Assembly (NCBI GenBank): GCA_934643865.1
Contig: CAKUCX010000013.1
Span: 4,146-68,145 of the forward strand
Reading direction: 5' to 3'
Source of the DNA: an uncultured Kiritimatiellota bacterium
GTDB lineage: Bacteria > Verrucomicrobiota > Kiritimatiellia > RFP12 > UBA1067
DNA: 64,000 nucleotides
The notes under the pieces: generated by a model
Seen by the model: only the letters and a program-made list of their open reading frames with translations
Told to the model about the DNA's origin: nothing
Database searches by the model: none
In this document: positions 59,819 to 64,000 of the stretch, piece by piece
Layout: each line of letters starts with the position of its first letter
Numbering within the stretch: position 1 is the stretch's first letter
Translations under genes and position numbers: made by a program

Positions 59819-61032
59819 GGGTCCTTGGGGCGCTGTCCGGGGCCCGTTTTGCCCGCCGCCTGCACGGAAGATCGGTAGTCGCGCATGGACATCCTTTCCT
59901 TCTTGAGGAAAAGCTCCTTGAGCGTGGCGGCGCGGGTGAAGCGGCAGAGGTGCGTGATCTGGCCGATGGACAACTGCGTCTCCCGCAGGAGCCGTTTGAC
60001 GTGCGCGAGCCGGTAGAACGTGATCGTCTCGTGGATTGACCGGTTCTCGACCTCACGGAAACGCAGGTCGGCGAGCCGCCGGGAGACACCCAGGTGGACG
60101 ACAACGTCCCCGACGGAAATCGGATGCCGGGCATTGAGCTTGATGAAGTCCTTGGCACGGTTGACGAGCGCCTTTTGGGACGGAATCTGACGGGTCGAGG
60201 CCCGTTCGGTCACGGCCGACGGAAGGGCGATGCGGCGTATCCGCCCGCGATGCCGGCCGTCCATGAGCCGCGCGAGTTCGTTTGCGGCCTGGAAGCCCTG
60301 GTTCTCGAAGTCGGGGCGGATGCTGGAGAGGGGCGGTCTGGAAAGGTTGCAGATGTACTCATCGTCGTCGACGCCGAGAATCGCGATCTGGTCTGGCACG
60401 GCGAGTCCGGCCCGCCGGCAGGCATCCAACGTGTGGACGGCGTAGGTGTCGTTTGCGCAGAAGACGGCGGCGGGCTTCGCAAGCGCGGCAAGCCCCTGTG
60501 CGAGGGCCGCGACATGCGTGCCACCTTCGGTGGGCGTGGATCCGCTCAGGTACTTGGCGGTGTGCCCGAGCCGGAGCAGTGCGCGGCGAAACGCCTGCCT
60601 GCGGCGTTTGAGCCAATTCTCGCCATCGTCGTTCCCAACAAACGCGAAGTCCGCGAAGCGGTTCTGCTGGATGAAATAGCGGGCTGCGTTTCCGGCGATT
60701 TCCATGTCGTCGATATCCAGCCGGCTCGTCGTGGCGCGCGGAAACCCGTCGTACGGAATATCGAGGAGGACGGTCGGAATGTTGGCCCGTGCGAGCCGTG
60801 CGCGAACGCTTTCCGCGCAGGGAAGCGCGGTGATGATGCCGTCGAAGCGGTTCTGGAGGACCATTCTCGCGGACGCCGCCGTCAGTTCGGTCGCCGGCTG
60901 GTTGATCCGGACATCCCATCCGATGCCCGCGCCGAGAAAGCGGAAGATGCCGACGAGCTGTTGGCGTCCGGCCGCGTTGCTCATTTCGAGTGCCAACAAG
61001 ACCTTGCGGGCACGAGGAGGGAATCTCTTCAT
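59815..61032 (-). CDS. XylR-type AraC-family transcriptional regulator
   Basis: A 405-residue regulator with a LacI/periplasmic-binding-like sensor (residues ~8-275: 'VLLALEMSNAAGRQQLVGIFRF', 'AVFCANDTYAVHTLDACRRAG', 'AILGVDDDEYICNLSRPPLSSI') and a C-terminal AraC helix-turn-helix domain (~290-390: 'ISVGDVVVHLGVSRRLADLRFREV', 'LSIGQITHLCRFTRAATLKELFLKK'). This architecture is that of E. coli XylR and binds a sugar to activate catabolic genes. ATG 61032 is exactly 7 nt from TATACT, a predicted leaderless start. It is divergent from the secreted protein at 61176, and a direct-repeat site lies between them. Confidence 0.9.
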   Translation of the reverse strand: MKRFPPRARKVLLALEMSNAAGRQQLVGIFRFLGAGIGWDVRINQPATELTAASARMVLQNRFDGIITALPCAESVRARLARANIPTVLLDIPYDGFPRATTSRLDIDDMEIAGNAARYFIQQNRFADFAFVGNDDGENWLKRRRQAFRRALLRLGHTAKYLSGSTPTEGGTHVAALAQGLAALAKPAAVFCANDTYAVHTLDACRRAGLAVPDQIAILGVDDDEYICNLSRPPLSSIRPDFENQGFQAANELARLMDGRHRGRIRRIALPSAVTERASTRQIPSQKALVNRAKDFIKLNARHPISVGDVVVHLGVSRRLADLRFREVENRSIHETITFYRLAHVKRLLRETQLSIGQITHLCRFTRAATLKELFLKKERMSMRDYRSSVQAAGKTGPGQRPKDP

Positions 61033-61039
61033 GCGCGGG

Positions 61040-61069
61040 AGTATAGCAGTTCCAGGTGCATGGCGTCAA
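61040..61069 (-). promoter_or_regulatory. Leaderless-type promoter of the XylR-like gene
   Basis: On the minus strand TTGACG (61064-61069), an 18-bp spacer and TATACT (61040-61045) preceded by TGC, then exactly 7 nt to ATG 61032. This is the best -35/-10 pair among the leaderless set. Confidence 0.75.
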
Positions 61070-61074
61070 CTTGC

Positions 61075-61102
61075 CTGAAAGCGTATTTAATTCGTGCTGA
61101 AA
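61075..61102 (+). promoter_or_regulatory. Candidate AraC-type operator (two direct half-sites)
   Basis: CTGAAAGC (61075-61082) and CTGAAAAC (61097-61104) form a direct repeat with a 22-bp period, about two helical turns. The second half-site covers the -35 region of the rightward promoter, the usual position for AraC-family activation. Confidence 0.5.
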
Positions 61103-61126
61103 ACATGCGTGGGCCTGTGCTACACT
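61097..61126 (+). promoter_or_regulatory. Promoter of the secreted beta-strand protein gene
   Basis: CTGAAA (61097-61102), an 18-bp spacer and TACACT (61121-61126) preceded by TGC. The leader is about 43 nt with AAAGGAAA before ATG 61176. Confidence 0.6.
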
Positions 61127-61175
61127 TGTGTTGTCGTCCATCTGCCATTGTAAACATTATAAAGGAAAGCCCCCT

Positions 61176-63734
61176 ATGAAACGAGATCTGATTGTGGCGG
61201 CAGCCTTCATGCTGGCTGTTCCGTTTGCCGTCCTTCCCTGCGGCGCCGCGTCCTGTACGCTCCTGACGGACGCGGAGGGCGGCACCGGCGCCTGGACGGA
61301 TCCGACGCGCTGGAAAGACGGCGCGATACCTCAGGCTGGCGATGACATCAACATTCGGGCTTCCGTGACCGTGACGGATGCGGAGATGCCCGTTCTCATG
61401 CGGGCCAAGTACGCCGTTGCACGCGGGGAGGCGACCGTGCTGACGCTTGACCTGGATGCGGATTACGAGGTTGCGACCGCCCTGGCGGGAGACGGTGCCG
61501 TCGTGCGGAAGGGGAGCGGAACGCTGGTCTTCCGCTCGCCCGAATCCTCCATGGCGGGCGGATTTGCCTTTGAAGCGGGCACGGTCGTCCTTCCGCCGGA
61601 CGCTTCCCGGATGTGCCGGATCGTCGTACGCGGTGGTCGCGTCGAGATGGCGGCGGACTTCACCGATGCCGCCTGGCGTCCCCTGCCGCCTCTTGAGATC
61701 GCGAGCCCCGGCGTCGTCTGCCTGCCGCGCAGCGGAAACTTGACGGTACGCGGGATCTCAGGCGACGGCACGTTCGTCGTGCATCCGAAGGCGGACACGA
61801 CGAAGGCACAGCAGCTCGTTCTTGTGGGGGCTGCGGACGGCCGGGCCTTCACATTCAGCGGGACTGTTCCGGAAAACCTCGCCTTCACGCTGGACGGCGG
61901 AAACCAGCGTCTTCTGAAGCCGTCGAGCGAAAGCCGCAGGGACTTTCGCCTGCAGCGCGGCATCATGGGCGTTGCGTCCTTTGGCGTGGGTTCGGAGGCT
62001 GGGTCGTTCGGCACGTCGGGCGTCTGGATGCAGGGACACGGCGACGCGACGCTTCTCTACCTCGGCGCGCCGGGCGAGACAACCGCGCGGCGGTTCACGT
62101 TCACGAGCAACCCGCAGGGTGCGTTCACGCTGGATGGCGGTGCGCAGGGCGGCGTCACGTTCACCGGGCCGTTCACGTGCGATGGCGTCGATCCGGATTT
62201 CATGATGCGTCTTGTGCTGTCGGGTTCGAATACCGTTCCCTGTTCCTTGCAGGGAACTTTTTCCGAGCCGTCCGGCGCGGCAGTCCACATCACGAAGCGC
62301 GGATCCGGGTGTTGGCGTTTCTCGGCAAGGGCCGCAACCTACAAGGGCGCCATTTCCGTCGAATCCGGCACGCTTGAGTACGAATCGCTTGCGGAAGCCG
62401 GCACGGCCTGTTCGCTGGGAGACGCGACCGTGCTTCACGCACCGTACAGCGGTTCGCGCGACGACGCAAAGGCTGTGCCGTATGCGTACCTGCTCGGCGA
62501 TGGCGGAACGGAGCCTGCGCCGTCGCTCGCCGTGTTCTCCTACGTGGGCGACACCGACGCCAGAGCCTTGACGCGCCCGATCGCGATTCGCGGCGCGGCC
62601 CGTCTGCGCAACGCCTCCGCAGGCGGACGCCTGACCCTGTGCGGCGTGACGGCCCTTGAGCCGGGCGTCAACCATCTCTACCTCGACGGTGACGGAACGG
62701 ACAGCCGTCTTCTGGACGTCACGAACGGCGTCGGTACGGTCTCCGTCGTCAAGGAGGGGACCGGGACGTGGGAACTGGACGGAAACCTTGAGACCGACGG
62801 CGGCGTGACCGTGCGCGCCGGTGTCCTGAAGATGAACTTTTCGTCGGCGCTTTCCTGGTTCCGCTTCACGCCCCTGAAACTCTACAGCGCGGCGGAGAAG
62901 ACGGCCGTGCTGGGGCATCTCGCGCTCTTCGACGCGGCGCACCGGGACGTCGCCCGCGGCATCGCCTACAACGCGGAGGCCAACGGGAGGGCGTTCGATG
63001 CCCTTGAACCCGGACAGGTCGCCCTGGATGCTGCGGGCGTCGACGTCATGGAACGGTATGCGCCGGGAAACCTCTTCACGGCGTATGTGGACAACACGAC
63101 GGCACGCTGGCCGCTGGGCACGGCGCTTGTCTTCCGGCTGCCGTCTGAGGCAACGGTCTGCGGCTACGACCTGGTCAGCGGCTGGTACGAAAGCACGGAG
63201 AAAAAGCCCTTCAAGTGGACGGTGACCGACTGGACGCTGGAGGGAAGCCCGGACGGCCGGACATGGCGGACACTGGATGCAAAATCCGACTACCTCACCT
63301 GCCGTACCGGGCAGAACTACTGGCTCTCGGATGCGCGTCCATACGATGTCGCCTCCACGGGCTTCCCTATTGCCTCCGAGGACGGAATATGCGTGAAGGG
63401 ACGGACGCTGGGGACGGTTGCGGTCGCGACGGGGGCGACGCTTGAGGTGCGCGGCGCACCGGCCGCGACGGGGCTCTCCGTCGGCGTCGGTTGGGCGGGC
63501 ATCTTCCGGGGTGTCGCCTTCGCTCCGACGGGAACGCTGACGGTCGAGGTGCCGATCGATGCGGGACGCGCGTTCACGATACCCTGCTCGTTCGAGGACT
63601 GTGCGGGTACTGAGAACCTGAAGAACTGGACGCTTTCGTTCGACGGCGATCCGGGCCCGACATGGGCGCTTGCCCGGGCGGACGCTTCGGGGCTTGTCTT
63701 CGCGAAGCAGGGGTTCATCCTGATCGTGAAATAA
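61176..63734 (+). CDS. Secreted autotransporter-type beta-strand repeat protein with discoidin-like region
   Basis: An 852-residue exported protein with a signal peptide (MKRDLIVAAAFMLAVPFAV...). It opens with 'GGTGAWTDPTRWKDGAIPQAGDDINI', whose TW...W-x-D-G-x-x-P core is the usual beginning of passenger domains with autotransporter-associated strand repeats. Later come 'VRKGSGTLVF', 'ITKRGSGCWRFSA', 'VVKEGTGTWELDG' (G-x-G-T/C-W/L-x-L repeat cores). Around residues 600-760 a discoidin/F5-F8-like segment appears ('GYDLVSGWYES', 'WTLEGSPDGRTWRTL'), able to bind glycan. No barrel translocator is present. It is probably under the divergent XylR-type regulator and is followed 22 bp later by an esterase-like gene. 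Confidence 0.8.
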   Translation: MKRDLIVAAAFMLAVPFAVLPCGAASCTLLTDAEGGTGAWTDPTRWKDGAIPQAGDDINIRASVTVTDAEMPVLMRAKYAVARGEATVLTLDLDADYEVATALAGDGAVVRKGSGTLVFRSPESSMAGGFAFEAGTVVLPPDASRMCRIVVRGGRVEMAADFTDAAWRPLPPLEIASPGVVCLPRSGNLTVRGISGDGTFVVHPKADTTKAQQLVLVGAADGRAFTFSGTVPENLAFTLDGGNQRLLKPSSESRRDFRLQRGIMGVASFGVGSEAGSFGTSGVWMQGHGDATLLYLGAPGETTARRFTFTSNPQGAFTLDGGAQGGVTFTGPFTCDGVDPDFMMRLVLSGSNTVPCSLQGTFSEPSGAAVHITKRGSGCWRFSARAATYKGAISVESGTLEYESLAEAGTACSLGDATVLHAPYSGSRDDAKAVPYAYLLGDGGTEPAPSLAVFSYVGDTDARALTRPIAIRGAARLRNASAGGRLTLCGVTALEPGVNHLYLDGDGTDSRLLDVTNGVGTVSVVKEGTGTWELDGNLETDGGVTVRAGVLKMNFSSALSWFRFTPLKLYSAAEKTAVLGHLALFDAAHRDVARGIAYNAEANGRAFDALEPGQVALDAAGVDVMERYAPGNLFTAYVDNTTARWPLGTALVFRLPSEATVCGYDLVSGWYESTEKKPFKWTVTDWTLEGSPDGRTWRTLDAKSDYLTCRTGQNYWLSDARPYDVASTGFPIASEDGICVKGRTLGTVAVATGATLEVRGAPAATGLSVGVGWAGIFRGVAFAPTGTLTVEVPIDAGRAFTIPCSFEDCAGTENLKNWTLSFDGDPGPTWALARADASGLVFAKQGFILIVK

Positions 63735-63756
63735 AGGGAATGGGAGGAGAACGACG

Positions 63757-64000
63757 ATGAAAAAGATCTCTTTGCTTCTTACGGCGATTGTGGCGTTGGC
63801 CGGGACGGACGCTGTACAGGGGGGATGTGCAGACTTCCCGTCCCCGACCTGGAGCGTGCGGGCCTGCCCGGCGGGCGCGGACGCCCCGAAGAAGTACTGG
63901 AACGGCATCTCGCCGCAGGTCAAGGCCTGGGAGCAGGGCGGACGGGCCGAGACGCTGCGCTGGTTCGAGGAGAACCAGTTCGGCCGGACGCCGGTCGGGC
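63757..64000 (+). CDS. Exported alpha/beta-hydrolase, possible CE15-type esterase (3' truncated by window)
   Basis: Only the first 81 codons are visible. A signal peptide (MKKISLLLTAIVALAGTDAVQGGC) is followed by a mature N-terminus ending in 'ETLRWFEENQFGRTPVG'. That 'FEE..FGRTP' segment is typical of the start of secreted alpha/beta-hydrolases in PVC and Bacteroidota genomes, including glucuronoyl methylesterases (CE15) and acetyl-xylan esterases. The catalytic Ser, acidic residue and His lie beyond the window. The start has a strong GGGAGGAG site. It lies 22 bp after the beta-strand repeat protein and probably shares its promoter and regulator. Confidence 0.55.
   Translation, partial: MKKISLLLTAIVALAGTDAVQGGCADFPSPTWSVRACPAGADAPKKYWNGISPQVKAWEQGGRAETLRWFEENQFGRTPVG

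Overview
The window is GC-rich bacterial chromosome. It carries a PEP-CTERM protein, large secreted parallel beta-helix and autotransporter-strand proteins, Tat-exported sugar oxidoreductases and isomerases, many plant-polysaccharide enzymes, a 2-oxoacid:ferredoxin oxidoreductase, Rex and rubrerythrin. Together these suggest a strictly anaerobic, saccharolytic PVC-group bacterium, most likely Kiritimatiellota/Verrucomicrobiota from an animal gut or similar habitat. This assignment is inference from gene content; no rRNA gene is present.

Layout. 1-5.4 kb: three secreted or surface proteins and a PEP-CTERM protein, ending in a heptamer repeat. 5.6-12 kb: asd, a His/Pro/Gly-rich secreted protein, gmk, a GH127 beta-L-arabinofuranosidase, then tRNA-Arg, initiator tRNA-fMet, infA and uup. 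12-21 kb: a solute-binding protein and pgpA (minus strand), a eukaryote-like ileS, a pectate-lyase-fold protein, a glycosyltransferase (minus) and a TolB-like protein. 21-26 kb: a Tat lipoprotein sugar isomerase and a GH78 alpha-L-rhamnosidase, convergent with an outer-membrane barrel and rex. 27-31 kb: ferredoxin-type oxidoreductase genes with fused beta and gamma subunits, interrupted by a complex repeat, followed by an RraA-type aldolase. 31-43 kb: GH10 xylanase, GH13 amylase, an enolase-superfamily dehydratase, a beta-helix/CBM9-like protein, a second GH127, and a large diheme HzsA-like/FGE-fold fusion. 43-50 kb: rubrerythrin, altronate dehydratase, rmuC, mannonate dehydratase with a transporter, thiS and thiF. 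50-64 kb: two Tat-exported Gfo/Idh/MocA proteins, a CE7 esterase fused to a putative glycosidase, a CPA2 antiporter, a second mannonate-dehydratase-like protein, a UDP-glucose-dehydrogenase remnant, and a XylR-type regulator divergent from a secreted beta-strand protein and an esterase that runs off the window.

The enzymes fit attack on pectin (rhamnogalacturonan, arabinan), xylan and alpha-glucan, with uptake of hexuronates, dehydration by UxaA/UxuA-type enzymes, and oxidation of 2-oxoacids with ferredoxin under redox control.

Regulatory grammar is visible. Fifteen promoter candidates share a TATACT-like -10, and fourteen have an extended TGn. Four of them lie exactly 7 nt, and a fifth 9 nt, before a start codon, which predicts leaderless mRNAs. 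In addition, three AT-rich short tandem repeats each begin at the stop codon of a gene. There is no gene-free stretch above 300 bases; the longest is about 275 bp, at 5354-5628.
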